21,166 nt of DNA from JAFCDQ01 sp964571335 (GCA_964571335.1 CAZNAM010000008.1:1-21166); one strand, 5' to 3'; shown: positions 7,195 to 13,801, counted from the first letter of the stretch. Made by a program: numbers and translations. The notes: generated from the letters alone by a model not told the origin.

Positions 7195-7929
7195 TTAACC
7201 CAATAATCCATCTAAATCTTGCCAGGGTTGTCTTCTAGGAAACTTAAGCTGAAATCTTAAATGCAGCTTATTTTCAAAGGGTGCTGCTTCAAAATCTTTT
7301 TTTATGTATTTAACTGCTTTAAAGAAGTCGTACATATCTATTTTAAACTCTCCCCATGCAAGTTTTTCCTCTCCATTTTCCATAATTCTTTTTTTTGTTA
7401 GAATATCTTCTTTTGGAATTTGCTCTAATAATTTTTCAAAACATTTTTGATGAATATATTCCAATTCATTAGGCGGTTTATCTGACTTACCATATAAGAA
7501 TTCAGAGGGAGCGATAAACTTAGGAAATCCAAAATATGTTCTGACATTAGAGAAATTTTGTAAATTATTTTCAATCCAGTCTTTTAACTTTTTGTCTAAG
7601 CCAATATTTGAAACACATCTAAGTTCTTTTTCATTTTTGATTAAATGTTTAATTAAATCAATTTCTTTGTTTAGTCTTTCTCTTTCATTATTGGCTATTT
7701 TTTCTAAACAAGAACTATGCCAGAAGTTAACTTCTTCATCATTTAAAACTGTTAATAAATAGTCATTTTGATGTTTTAATCTTTTTTCTTGATAAGTGTG
7801 GTACGTGTTTTGCACAGTCACCATTTCAGTTTCTAATTTCTGATGACAATGTCTACAATTATATTTGTCATATGATTTTACAAAATCTTTGCATTTAGAA
7901 AATATTTCATTTAATTCTTTTAAACTCAT
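7195..7929 (-). CDS. Unknown protein with CxxC and two HxxC motifs, coupled to CYTH gene
   Basis: A 244-aa soluble protein without recognised homologues. It has YNCRHCHQKL (Cys25, Cys28), NFWHSSCLEK (His71, Cys74) and YIHQKCFEKL (His160, Cys163), with a charged helical stretch at ~75–105. One CxxC plus an HxxC is the ligand set of C2HC/PARP-like zinc modules, but spacing and surrounding residues do not let me name one. The C-terminal ~60 residues (KAVKYIKKDFEAAPFENKLHLRF) look like a small alpha/beta unit. Its start codon overlaps the CYTH stop by four bases (ATGA at 7926–7929), which implies translational coupling and suggests related function or a complex. The similarity to the following gene (M-x-LKEL start, CxxC then M-x-T) suggests duplication. 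Confidence 0.75.
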   Translation of the reverse strand: MSLKELNEIFSKCKDFVKSYDKYNCRHCHQKLETEMVTVQNTYHTYQEKRLKHQNDYLLTVLNDEEVNFWHSSCLEKIANNERERLNKEIDLIKHLIKNEKELRCVSNIGLDKKLKDWIENNLQNFSNVRTYFGFPKFIAPSEFLYGKSDKPPNELEYIHQKCFEKLLEQIPKEDILTKKRIMENGEEKLAWGEFKIDMYDFFKAVKYIKKDFEAAPFENKLHLRFQLKFPRRQPWQDLDGLLG

Positions 7930-8411
7930 TTTTTTTTACCTCCTAATATTTCAAAATAGCTTCTTTTTTCAAAACATTCATTTCTCATCTCTAGTTCATC
8001 AATCACTGTTTCAATATCATTTTCTTTGCCTTCAATTTCTATAAAATATTGATTTTCTAATTTATCCAGAGAAATGATGCAATTGTTGAGATTAAAGTTG
8101 GCTCTTTCTTTTGTGTAGCAAAAGATTCTTTCAAATCCAAGATAAGAAAGAAGTTTTTCAGGGTCATTAATAGATATTAAGATTTCTTCTTCTTTTTCTG
8201 ATTTGAATTCAGAGCAATTTTCAATTTTTGTTTTTCTGTTCAGGATAACCTGATTATTTTCACATCTTAATCTTATAATCTCATCAAGCGACTTTTGAAA
8301 ATAATAGTTTGTTTGTTTGAAAAATTCAGATGTTCCTAATCTATTCTTCAGTCTTTTAAAGGTTGAATAATGAATTTTTATCTTTGCTTCTGTTTCAATT
8401 TTTATCGTCAT
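7926..8411 (-). CDS. CYTH-domain protein (class IV adenylate cyclase / triphosphatase fold)
   Basis: CYTH proteins form a triphosphate tunnel that binds ATP, thiamine triphosphate, tripolyphosphate or related substrates with divalent metal. The 161-aa protein is essentially one complete domain. It shows the signature ExExK as ETEAK (6–10), RLR (47–49), the basic LNRKTK (58–62), acidic KEEEI (73–77), KER (101–103), SLDKLENQYFIEIEG with D116, E125 and E127. All expected tunnel residues appear present, so it is probably catalytic, but sequence alone cannot tell a cyclase from a triphosphatase. The ATG at 8411 opens the first beta strand and lies ~28 bases from a TATA-like TGTATATC (minus strand); the longer upstream frame runs through the promoter. 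First gene of an operon with two CxxC/HxxC proteins, divergent from a winged-helix regulator. Confidence 0.85.
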   Translation of the reverse strand: MTIKIETEAKIKIHYSTFKRLKNRLGTSEFFKQTNYYFQKSLDEIIRLRCENNQVILNRKTKIENCSEFKSEKEEEILISINDPEKLLSYLGFERIFCYTKERANFNLNNCIISLDKLENQYFIEIEGKENDIETVIDELEMRNECFEKRSYFEILGGKKK

Positions 8412-8427
8412 AAACATATATCTGACT

Positions 8428-8483
8428 TGTATAAGTGATATACATTTCTGACAAAAAATTGTCAATAGTGTTGTATAAAACAA
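8428..8483. promoter_or_regulatory. Cluster of inverted repeats (putative operators) in the divergent promoter region
   Basis: Three inverted repeats lie between the CYTH operon and the regulator gene: TGTATAAGTGATATACA at 8428–8444 (TGTATA/TATACA, 5-base spacer), TGACAAAAAATTGTCA at 8449–8464 (TGACAA/TTGTCA, 4-base spacer) and TTGTATAAAACAA at 8471–8483 (TTGT/ACAA). The first overlaps the likely TATA box and start region of the CYTH operon. The adjacent divergent gene encodes a DNA-binding domain, the standard arrangement for local regulation. Confidence 0.5.
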
Positions 8484-8488
8484 TAATG

Positions 8489-8498
8489 TTTATATACA
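8489..8498 (+). promoter_or_regulatory. TATA box of the winged-helix regulator gene
   Basis: GTTTATATAC is centred ~26 bases ahead of the ATG at 8519, with an A-rich initiator stretch between. No Shine-Dalgarno is present, so the message is probably leaderless. Confidence 0.6.
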
Positions 8499-8518
8499 TC
8501 TAAAAATAAAATAAGAGT

Positions 8519-9346
8519 ATGCTTGATTCAAAAACAATCAACAAGATAGAAGAATTTGTGTATTCTAAACCAAGGAATATTCAGGAAATAGCTTTATTTA
8601 TCAAGAAAAATTGGAGAACTGCTGACAGATATGTAGAAGAAATTGAAAAAAATTTTGGTACAATTTCAACAAGAGTTTTCAGAGAAGGAACAAGAGGAGC
8701 TTTGAAAATAGTTTATTGGTCTTCTGTTGAAAAAGTATCTCCATCCATATTTCAGGAGAGACTAGAAAAAGATATATTTTCTTGTAAAAAAAAGGAAGAT
8801 TTTTCTGCGTTTGATATATTTCAATATATCCCAGAAAAAAACAGAACAAGTTTTGCTCAACATAATGAAGAAGAAAATATAAAAGAATTTAACAAACTTC
8901 TTCTTACTGCTAAAAAACAAATACTTTTTTTCTCAGGTAATTTATCTTTCATAAATATTAAAGATAAAAAAAAGGATATATTAACAACTTTTGAAAAACT
9001 TGCAAGTAAAAAGATACAGATAAAAATAATTTGCAGGGTTGATCTTGCTGGAAAAGACAACATAGAAAGAGTTTTATCTCTTAATTTTAAACATGGTAAA
9101 AATCTAATAGAAATTAGACATGATGCTCATCCAATTAGGGGTTGTATAATTGATGGAAAGTTTATTAGATTAAAAGAAGTAAAGGAACCAACAGGAAAAA
9201 TAAAAGAATTAAATAAAAAGATTTTTATTTTTTATAATATTCATGATAAATCTTGGGCAGAGTGGCTTTCCAGAATCTTTTGGAAAAAGTTTTCAAATTC
9301 TATTGATGCAAATAAAAGATTAGAACATTTAAAGCAGATAATTTAA
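8519..9346 (+). CDS. Winged-helix regulator with degenerate PLD/TrmB-like C-terminal domain
   Basis: A 275-aa probable transcription factor. Residues ~1–70 look like a winged helix-turn-helix: NIQEIALFIKKNWRTADRYVEEI is a good HTH, and FREGTRGALKIVYW fits the wing. The C-terminal half (~115–265) begins AKKQILFFSGNLSFIN and contains IQIKIICRVD, EIRHDAHPIRGCIIDGKFIRL and KIFIFYNIHDKSWAEWL, an alpha/beta pattern like the phospholipase-D-type effector domain of TrmB-family regulators. The HPIRGCIID segment resembles HxKx4D with wrong spacing, so catalysis is unlikely and a ligand-binding role is my inference. It is transcribed away from the CYTH operon across a 107-base region full of inverted repeats, which makes it the obvious regulator of that operon and of itself. 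Coding strand is A-rich. Confidence 0.7.
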   Translation: MLDSKTINKIEEFVYSKPRNIQEIALFIKKNWRTADRYVEEIEKNFGTISTRVFREGTRGALKIVYWSSVEKVSPSIFQERLEKDIFSCKKKEDFSAFDIFQYIPEKNRTSFAQHNEEENIKEFNKLLLTAKKQILFFSGNLSFINIKDKKKDILTTFEKLASKKIQIKIICRVDLAGKDNIERVLSLNFKHGKNLIEIRHDAHPIRGCIIDGKFIRLKEVKEPTGKIKELNKKIFIFYNIHDKSWAEWLSRIFWKKFSNSIDANKRLEHLKQII

Positions 9347-9402
9347 CAAAACGTATTTCCATTACATCACTTTAATATATCTTTTTTCTCATTATTATTC
9401 TT

Positions 9403-9548
9403 ATGATGAAGACGCGGAAGAGTAAAGGAGAAATGTTGTCATGTCAGGCACCTCTGGCAATATTTTCATTGGATCAAGGATGAGTGCCTCTTCAAAACAA
9501 GAAAAAAACTAAAAGCCTTGAATCCTACTCCTTGCCTTTTTTTTTTTT
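9403..9548 (+). ncRNA. Candidate orphan structured ncRNA with own promoter and T-run
   Basis: A TATA-like TTTAATATA at 9371–9379 is centred 28 bases ahead of 9403, and twelve consecutive T end the unit at 9537–9548. Between them the sequence is less AT-rich than the flanks and holds several complementary pairs: AAGGAG (9425–9430) with CTCCTT (9528–9533), AGGCAC (9446–9451) with GTGCCT (9484–9489), and GGATCAAGG (9471–9479) with CCTTGAATCC (9516–9525, one bulge). The last two interleave, so they form a pseudoknot or alternative folds. It could alternatively encode a leaderless 26-residue peptide from the ATG at 9403, but its codons (ACG, CGG, CTG) are unlike local genes. I could not match it to SRP, RNase P, C/D or H/ACA RNA. 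Confidence 0.5.
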
Positions 9549-9557
9549 AAGAATTAA

Positions 9558-9573
9558 AAAAATAATTATTTTT
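9558..9573. terminator. A/T palindrome covering the eS31 stop codon
   Basis: AAAAATAA followed immediately by TTATTTTT forms a perfect 16-base palindrome centred on the minus-strand stop codon (9566–9568). It is a likely 3'-end signal for the minus-strand ribosomal operon. It lies just beyond the T-run that ends the plus-strand ncRNA candidate. Confidence 0.35.
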
Positions 9574-9760
9574 CTTTCTTTATGAATTCAGTATATTTGC
9601 ATTTTCCACAGGTTTTTCTGTTCCCATGTACTGCCATAAAATAACCGTCTCCACATTTTGGACATGATGGATTTTTTCTTTCTAATTTGTCTCCTTTCTT
9701 TTCATATCTGGTGTGAACTTTTTTTTCTGGTTTTTTCTTCTTCGCTTTTTTCTTTGCCAT
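9566..9760 (-). CDS. rps27ae: Small-subunit ribosomal protein eS31 (S27ae)
   Basis: A 64-aa zinc-binding protein of the 30S head, the archaeal counterpart of the ribosomal part of eukaryotic ubiquitin–S27a fusions. It has a lysine-rich N-terminus and the zinc ribbon SCPKCGDGYFMAVHGNRKTCGKCKYTEF with paired CxxC motifs. Length is typical for archaea (50–70 aa), with no ubiquitin-like part. It is last in the minus-strand operon, three bases after eS24, an order (Spt4–eS24–eS31) conserved across many archaea. The stop codon sits in an A/T palindrome. Confidence 0.95.
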   Translation of the reverse strand: MAKKKAKKKKPEKKVHTRYEKKGDKLERKNPSCPKCGDGYFMAVHGNRKTCGKCKYTEFIKKEK

Positions 9761-9763
9761 TTA

Positions 9764-10039
9764 CTAGTCCTCTTTTTTCTTTTCTTTTTTCTTTGGTTCT
9801 ATTTTATCTTTCATTTCTTTATTTTCATAAATATATGCTAAGAATTTTGCTTTTTGGCTTCCAAATTGTGTGTAAATATGTTTCATAACTATAAGTTCTT
9901 CTGAAGCTTTCAACTTTTCAGATATTTTTTTTGTTACATCTATGTTGCTTGGTGTTGCTTTTTCAAATATTATTTTTCCTTGTACTTCTTTTCTTTTTAG
10001 ATAAGGATTTTGTTTTTCTTCTGTTATTGATAATTCCAT
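9764..10039 (-). CDS. rps24e: Small-subunit ribosomal protein eS24
   Basis: A 91-aa archaeal/eukaryotic-specific 30S protein. The core matches the family: MELSITEEKQNPYLKRKEVQGKI, with the N-P-x-L-x-R-x-E signature, then the strand segment ELIVMKHIYTQFGSQKAKFLAYIYENKE, including I-x-T-x-F-G-x-x-x-A-x-x-x-A-x-x-Y as expected. A charged lysine/glutamate tail ends the protein. It lies between Spt4 (one base upstream) and eS31 (three bases downstream), so the three are almost certainly co-transcribed. Nothing unusual is apparent. Confidence 0.95.
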   Translation of the reverse strand: MELSITEEKQNPYLKRKEVQGKIIFEKATPSNIDVTKKISEKLKASEELIVMKHIYTQFGSQKAKFLAYIYENKEMKDKIEPKKKEKKKED

Positions 10040-10040
10040 T

Positions 10041-10229
10041 TTAATTCACCTTTATTGCGTATTCTCCATTTTGGGTTATTCCAATTTTTTTTGCGATTTC
10101 ACTTTTTTCATAGTTGATAATATTTATTCTTCCTTTCCAGTTTATCACTAAGTTTGTTCCTTTGCATAGAGGACATTGTGACTCATTTGTTAAGTATTTA
10201 TCGTGTTTGCATGCTTTCTTTTTTGCCAT
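10041..10229 (-). CDS. spt4: Transcription elongation factor Spt4 (RpoE'')
   Basis: A 62-aa partner of Spt5; the heterodimer clamps RNA polymerase and promotes processivity. The family pattern is clear: an N-terminal zinc ribbon CKHDKYLTNESQCPLCKG, then NWKGRINIINYEKSEIAKKIGI and the ending GEYAIKV. In many archaea the second ribbon half reads CPxCGS; here it is CPLCKGT. The gene starts seven bases after the Rpo7 stop and ends one base before eS24. Its place directly downstream of the Rpo7 gene is conserved in archaea, linking initiation/elongation machinery with ribosomal proteins. Confidence 0.93.
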   Translation of the reverse strand: MAKKKACKHDKYLTNESQCPLCKGTNLVINWKGRINIINYEKSEIAKKIGITQNGEYAIKVN

Positions 10230-10236
10230 TTTTCAT

Positions 10237-10818
10237 TTACTTCTTCTTTTCTTCTTTTTTAACAGATTTTTTTTTAGTTTCTTCTTTTTTTACTTCTTCA
10301 GACCATTCTGGTTTTCCTAATCCTAGTTGTCTCATTGTTAATCCTATTTTTGGATTGTTTACATCTTTAAAACTTATTGCTATAACTCTGGCTTTGCAGT
10401 TATCTCCTATTCTTAAGCTTCTTTTTGTATCTCTGCCGGATAATACTTTGTCTTTTGCAAAACTTACAAAATCATCCATTGTCTGGCTTACATGTATCAT
10501 TCCATCTAATGGACCCATTGTTATGAATGCTCCAAAGTCTGCTATGTCTCTTATATTTCCTGTTATAACTTCTTGCATTTCTGGTATGAATGTTAGTAAT
10601 TCAATATTGACATCATAATAGCTTGCACCATCTCCAGGGATAATTATCCCTTCTCCAATGTTTTTTATGTCTGTTACATCTATTATTATGCCTAGTTCAG
10701 GATCTATTAATCCTGTGTATGTTTGCTGTGAACTTTTCAGTACAGCATCTTTTATTTTTAAATCAAAGAGTCTTGGTGCCACTCTTATATGATCTTTTAT
10801 TTGTATTTTGTAAAACAT
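10237..10818 (-). CDS. rpo7: DNA-directed RNA polymerase subunit Rpo7 (RpoE', Rpb7 homologue)
   Basis: Rpo7 forms the stalk of archaeal RNA polymerase with Rpo4, binding nascent RNA and helping open-complex formation. This 193-aa protein has the N-terminal tip domain (MFYKIQIKDHIRVAPRLFD; IIPGDGASYYDVNIELLTF with the GDGxxYY signature) and a C-terminal S1 domain (GNIRDIADFGAFITMGPLDGMIHVSQ) ending in a conserved LTMRQLGLGKPEW. A long lysine/glutamate tail follows. I start it at the ATG at 10818, the family N-terminus; the longer frame begins with TTG inside the probable TATA box TTGTATATC (10846–10854, minus strand). That box suggests its own promoter in the 98-base gap after the PIN gene, driving Rpo7–Spt4–eS24–eS31. 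Confidence 0.95.
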   Translation of the reverse strand: MFYKIQIKDHIRVAPRLFDLKIKDAVLKSSQQTYTGLIDPELGIIIDVTDIKNIGEGIIIPGDGASYYDVNIELLTFIPEMQEVITGNIRDIADFGAFITMGPLDGMIHVSQTMDDFVSFAKDKVLSGRDTKRSLRIGDNCKARVIAISFKDVNNPKIGLTMRQLGLGKPEWSEEVKKEETKKKSVKKEEKKK

Positions 10819-10916
10819 TTTTTTCTTGCCTGCATCAACATCAGAGATATACAAGAAACCCCTGATATTTCATTATTCATAGAATTTCAAGCTTTCCATT
10901 TATAAAGCTTTCTGAT

Positions 10917-11294
10917 TTAATCATCAATTTGAACATATTTTTTCTGCCTGATATAACCAACAGAATTCCCTTTATCCTTAACCCTTTTCTTCAATTCAGA
11001 ATCTTGTGTAATGATCAAAAAATTATCAGACAATTCAAGTAAAATATCATCTGTGTGTTCTTCTTTTCCTTTTTTTCTTTCATATTTTTTTGTTAAAATT
11101 ATTGTTTTCACTAATTTTGCTTGTTTTCCTTTTTTCCCACCTTTTCCTTCAATCTTTTCAATTTCAGAGAAAACATTATCAAGTATTATTATTTTAAAAT
11201 TTTCATTCAGAATTCTTGTAAATTCTTTTTCCCAGTCTATTTTAAACTCTATACAACTAACTAAGAAGCTGGTATCAGGTAGTATTTTTATCAT
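10917..11294 (-). CDS. PIN-domain nuclease, FCF1/VapC9-like archaeal type
   Basis: A 125-aa single PIN domain, a metal-dependent RNase fold. Visible acidic positions are PDTSFLVSCIE (Asp near residue 7), the conserved Glu in FSEIEKIE (~43–48), HTDDILLEL (Asp pair ~82) and ITQDSELKKRVKDKG (Asp ~98), in the expected order. A basic GKGGKKGKQAKL segment follows the Glu. In archaea this stand-alone PIN protein is often encoded beside aIF2-gamma, Rpo7 and Spt4 and resembles eukaryotic Fcf1/Utp24, so rRNA processing is the best inference; there is no antitoxin neighbour to suggest a VapBC toxin. Its start lies 20 bases inside the antiporter gene, so the two are co-transcribed. Confidence 0.82.
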   Translation of the reverse strand: MIKILPDTSFLVSCIEFKIDWEKEFTRILNENFKIIILDNVFSEIEKIEGKGGKKGKQAKLVKTIILTKKYERKKGKEEHTDDILLELSDNFLIITQDSELKKRVKDKGNSVGYIRQKKYVQIDD

Positions 11295-12459
11295 TTTGTC
11301 CTATGAAAAATTTGTTCAATGCCATTATTATACTTGACAAGACTAATGAATATAATACTATTGCAAGGGTCATGTCTAATATTAATCTCATTCCTTCTAT
11401 GTTATAGACTGCTATAATAAAGACGACTGTTGCAGTCGCTATTCCTTTTGGTGAATTTAGTGTTAAGAATATTTTTTCTTTTAGATTGTGTTCTTTTCTC
11501 ATGCTTACTAATATTGCTATGAATCTGATTAATAGATAAATTCCAAACATCATTAAACTATTCAGGATAAATTCTTTTGTTAATGGTAAATGTACAATTA
11601 ATCCTAATAATATAAAAACTAAAATATACAATGCTTTTGCTAATGCTCCTTCCACACTTAGTAATGTTTCTCTTTGTTTTTCTAGTGTTTTTCCAAAGAA
11701 TAATCCTAGTGCAGTTACGGCTAATACTCCGCTTCCACCTAAATTTTCTGCTAAAACATAAGATAATAATGCTGCTATGATTACAGCAAGACTGCTGTAT
11801 ACTGAGGTGTATGATTTTTGCATTATTTTGAATAAGATTATTCCTACAAATACTCCTGCTCCTAATCCTACTATGAATTTCATTATGAATGGAACTAGTT
11901 GGTCTATTAAACTAGTCATTAATTGTCCTTTAACATTTTGCATTAATTCTATTACAATAAATGGAAAAATAACTGTTAATGGTGTGTTAAACAAACTCTC
12001 TAATTTTAGTATGGATAATGCTTTGTTTTTTTTGGTTACTAATGGAAGCAATACTTCTGGTCCTGTGCCACATAGTATTGTTGCGAATAATATCGCAAGC
12101 CAGCCTGCTATTCCTAATAAATAATATGCTGCTAAAGAGAATAAAATAATTTGAAAAATTATTGTTACTATTGTTATTTTCATAGCTTGTAAGGATAATG
12201 CGTCTAGTTCTTTTATTCTCCATCTCGCTGTTGAATCAAATACTATTAATGCTAATGCTAATATTGCTATGCTGATTAGAAATAATTCTGGGAATTGTAT
12301 TAGTGGTTGTCCTTTATAGCTCGTTGCTCCGAACAGTATTCCTGTTATTAATAATAGCAGGACGTCAGGTATTTTTATCTTGCTTGATATCCAGGAACAT
12401 ACAACTCCTACAAACAACAATACTGCTATTGTTGTGATTATTGTTAATGCATCGCTCAT
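11275..12459 (-). CDS. Cation:proton antiporter (CPA1/NhaP-like)
   Basis: A 394-aa protein with about twelve transmembrane helices, expected to exchange Na+ or K+ for H+ at the cytoplasmic membrane. The N-terminus has the CPA fold opening (VGVVCSWISSKIKIPDVLLLLITGILFG, the 'iP..lg.l.tGil.G' signature). Other hallmarks are LIVFDSTARWR (helix 3–4 region), GTGPEVLLPLV in the position of the antiporter ion-binding (T/N)D or GPE motif, and SPKGIATATVVF near the end, typical of NhaP-type proteins (SPRGIVAA). The GPE instead of an ND/DD pair may point to electroneutral exchange. There is no C-terminal TrkA domain. A Shine-Dalgarno AGAGGT (12463–12468, minus strand) precedes the ATG. It overlaps the PIN gene by 20 bases and is divergent from cca. 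Confidence 0.87.
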   Translation of the reverse strand: MSDALTIITTIAVLLFVGVVCSWISSKIKIPDVLLLLITGILFGATSYKGQPLIQFPELFLISIAILALALIVFDSTARWRIKELDALSLQAMKITIVTIIFQIILFSLAAYYLLGIAGWLAILFATILCGTGPEVLLPLVTKKNKALSILKLESLFNTPLTVIFPFIVIELMQNVKGQLMTSLIDQLVPFIMKFIVGLGAGVFVGIILFKIMQKSYTSVYSSLAVIIAALLSYVLAENLGGSGVLAVTALGLFFGKTLEKQRETLLSVEGALAKALYILVFILLGLIVHLPLTKEFILNSLMMFGIYLLIRFIAILVSMRKEHNLKEKIFLTLNSPKGIATATVVFIIAVYNIEGMRLILDMTLAIVLYSLVLSSIIMALNKFFIGQNDKNTT

Positions 12460-12490
12460 TTTACCTCTTTTTTTGGTTATAAGTAAAAAG

Positions 12491-12500
12491 TTTTTAAAAA
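12491..12500. promoter_or_regulatory. Palindromic TATA element shared by the antiporter operon and cca
   Basis: TTTTTAAAAA is centred ~27 bases ahead of the cca ATG (12522), which would be leaderless. On the minus strand it predicts a transcript start near 12469, one base ahead of the antiporter Shine-Dalgarno. There is no second TATA-like box in the 62-base gap. Confidence 0.5.
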
Positions 12501-12521
12501 AGCTTTTGGTTTTAGGGGTTT

Positions 12522-13769
12522 ATGCCTATAAAAAACATTCTGAATGAAGTGCTTTCTGATATTAAGCCTTCAAAAAAAGAAGTTTCTGAAGTTTCATCTA
12601 TTGCTGATTCTTTTATTAAATCCTTGAATCAGTCTCTTAAAGATAAGAAAATAAATGCTAAAGCTGTTTTTGGAGGTAGTTTTGCTAAGGATTCCTGGAT
12701 TTCTGGTGATTTTGATATTGATATATTTGTTAAGTTTGATTTAAACTATAAAAATCAGGATTTAAGCTCTTTGTTGCAGAAAGCTTTGTCAAAATTCAAT
12801 TTTGAAAGGATTCATGGTTCTCGTGATTATTTTTGGATTAAACATAAGAATATCAGGTTTGAAATCGTCCCTGTTTTAGATATTAAATCTCCAGAAAACG
12901 CAGTTAATGTTACTGATTTCAGTCCTTTGCATGTTGCATGGGTTAAGAATAATTCCAAAAATCTGGTCGATGATATTCTTTTGCTAAAGCAGTTCTGCAA
13001 GGCAAATGGCGTTTATGGTGCTGAGAGTTATATCAATGGTTTTTCAGGTCATGTTGTTGATAATCTTATAATCTATTTCAAAGGTTTCCTACCTTTGCTT
13101 AAATCTGCTTCTAAATGGAATTTAAAGAAAAAGATTGTTCTTGATTTTTATGATAAGCATAAAGGAAAGGCTTTATTTAATATTAATAAGTCTAAGACAG
13201 AAGGTCCTCTTGTTCTTGTTGATCCTGTTCAGCCAGACAGGAATGCTTCTGCTGCTTTGTCTGCTGAAAAGCTTAGATTATTTATTAATTATGCAAAAAA
13301 ATTCTTGAAAGCTCCATCTAAGAGTTTTTTTAAGATCAAGAAGATTGATTTAGAAAAATTGATGAAGAAAGATTATTTTATTATTTCTGCAAAACCAAAA
13401 AAAGGAAAAACAGACGTTGTTGGATGTAAATTATTGAGTGTTTTTAATTTTTTGAAAAATTCTTTGGAAGAGCATGATTTCAAGATCAAAGATTGTGATT
13501 GGTTCTGGGATAAATCAAGTAATGCTTTGTTTTGGTTTAAGCTGGATAAGGATTCCTTATCAGAAATTAAAGAACATAAAGGTCCTCCTACAGATATGAT
13601 TTCTGCAGTTAAATCTTTTAAAACCAAATACAAAAATACTTTCAAAAAAGATGCTCATATCTGGGCAAAGGTTAAAAGAGAATTCAAAGATGCAAAATCC
13701 TTGTTAAAGAATTCGTTCAAGGCAAATTATATGAAAGATAAAGTTTTAACCATCAATTTAGAAAAATAA
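12522..13769 (+). CDS. cca: CCA-adding tRNA nucleotidyltransferase, archaeal class I
   Basis: Adds CCA to tRNA 3' ends without a nucleic acid template; required here because neither tRNA gene encodes CCA. At 415 aa it has the class I length. The nucleotidyltransferase core shows GGSFAKDSWISGDFDIDIF (51–69), with the G-S helix and the D-x-D pair Asp65/Asp67, and RFEIVPVLDI (112–121) supplying the third carboxylate. DILLLKQFCKANGVYGAESYINGFSGHVVDNLI is the conserved central-domain segment (KxxKxW/F…Y..E….GFSGYlcElL in homologues). VDPVQPDRNASAALS matches the strong family motif DP.D..RNVAAA. The C-terminal tail/body region is lysine-rich. It probably starts leaderless from the TATA at 12491–12500 and is followed by an independent promoter. 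Confidence 0.95.
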   Translation: MPIKNILNEVLSDIKPSKKEVSEVSSIADSFIKSLNQSLKDKKINAKAVFGGSFAKDSWISGDFDIDIFVKFDLNYKNQDLSSLLQKALSKFNFERIHGSRDYFWIKHKNIRFEIVPVLDIKSPENAVNVTDFSPLHVAWVKNNSKNLVDDILLLKQFCKANGVYGAESYINGFSGHVVDNLIIYFKGFLPLLKSASKWNLKKKIVLDFYDKHKGKALFNINKSKTEGPLVLVDPVQPDRNASAALSAEKLRLFINYAKKFLKAPSKSFFKIKKIDLEKLMKKDYFIISAKPKKGKTDVVGCKLLSVFNFLKNSLEEHDFKIKDCDWFWDKSSNALFWFKLDKDSLSEIKEHKGPPTDMISAVKSFKTKYKNTFKKDAHIWAKVKREFKDAKSLLKNSFKANYMKDKVLTINLEK

Positions 13770-13789
13770 TTTTTGCTATTTGGAATAAA

Positions 13790-13801
13790 CTTTATATATA
13801 C
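13790..13801 (+). promoter_or_regulatory. TATA box ahead of the small secreted protein gene
   Basis: CTTTATATATAC is a strong archaeal TATA box centred ~26 bases before the ATG at 13822. No Shine-Dalgarno is present, so a leaderless message is expected. It would drive both overlapping genes, 13822–14046 and 14043–14492. Confidence 0.6.

Noticed and set aside
9403..9460. Box C/D guide RNA starting with ATGATGA
   Set aside because: The box C match is good, but no CTGA box D or D' follows at guide distance.
9403..9483. Leaderless 26-codon peptide gene at the start of the ncRNA candidate
   Set aside because: The ATG is at the right distance from the TATA box, but the codons (ACG, CGG, CTG) are foreign to local genes, and the complementary segments cross the stop codon. 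Kept only as an alternative.
6510..9560. tRNA-Thr as an integration site for the CYTH block
   Set aside because: I found no repeat of the tRNA 3' end on the far side of the block and no integrase or recombinase gene. Only the compositional difference remains, which does not prove insertion.
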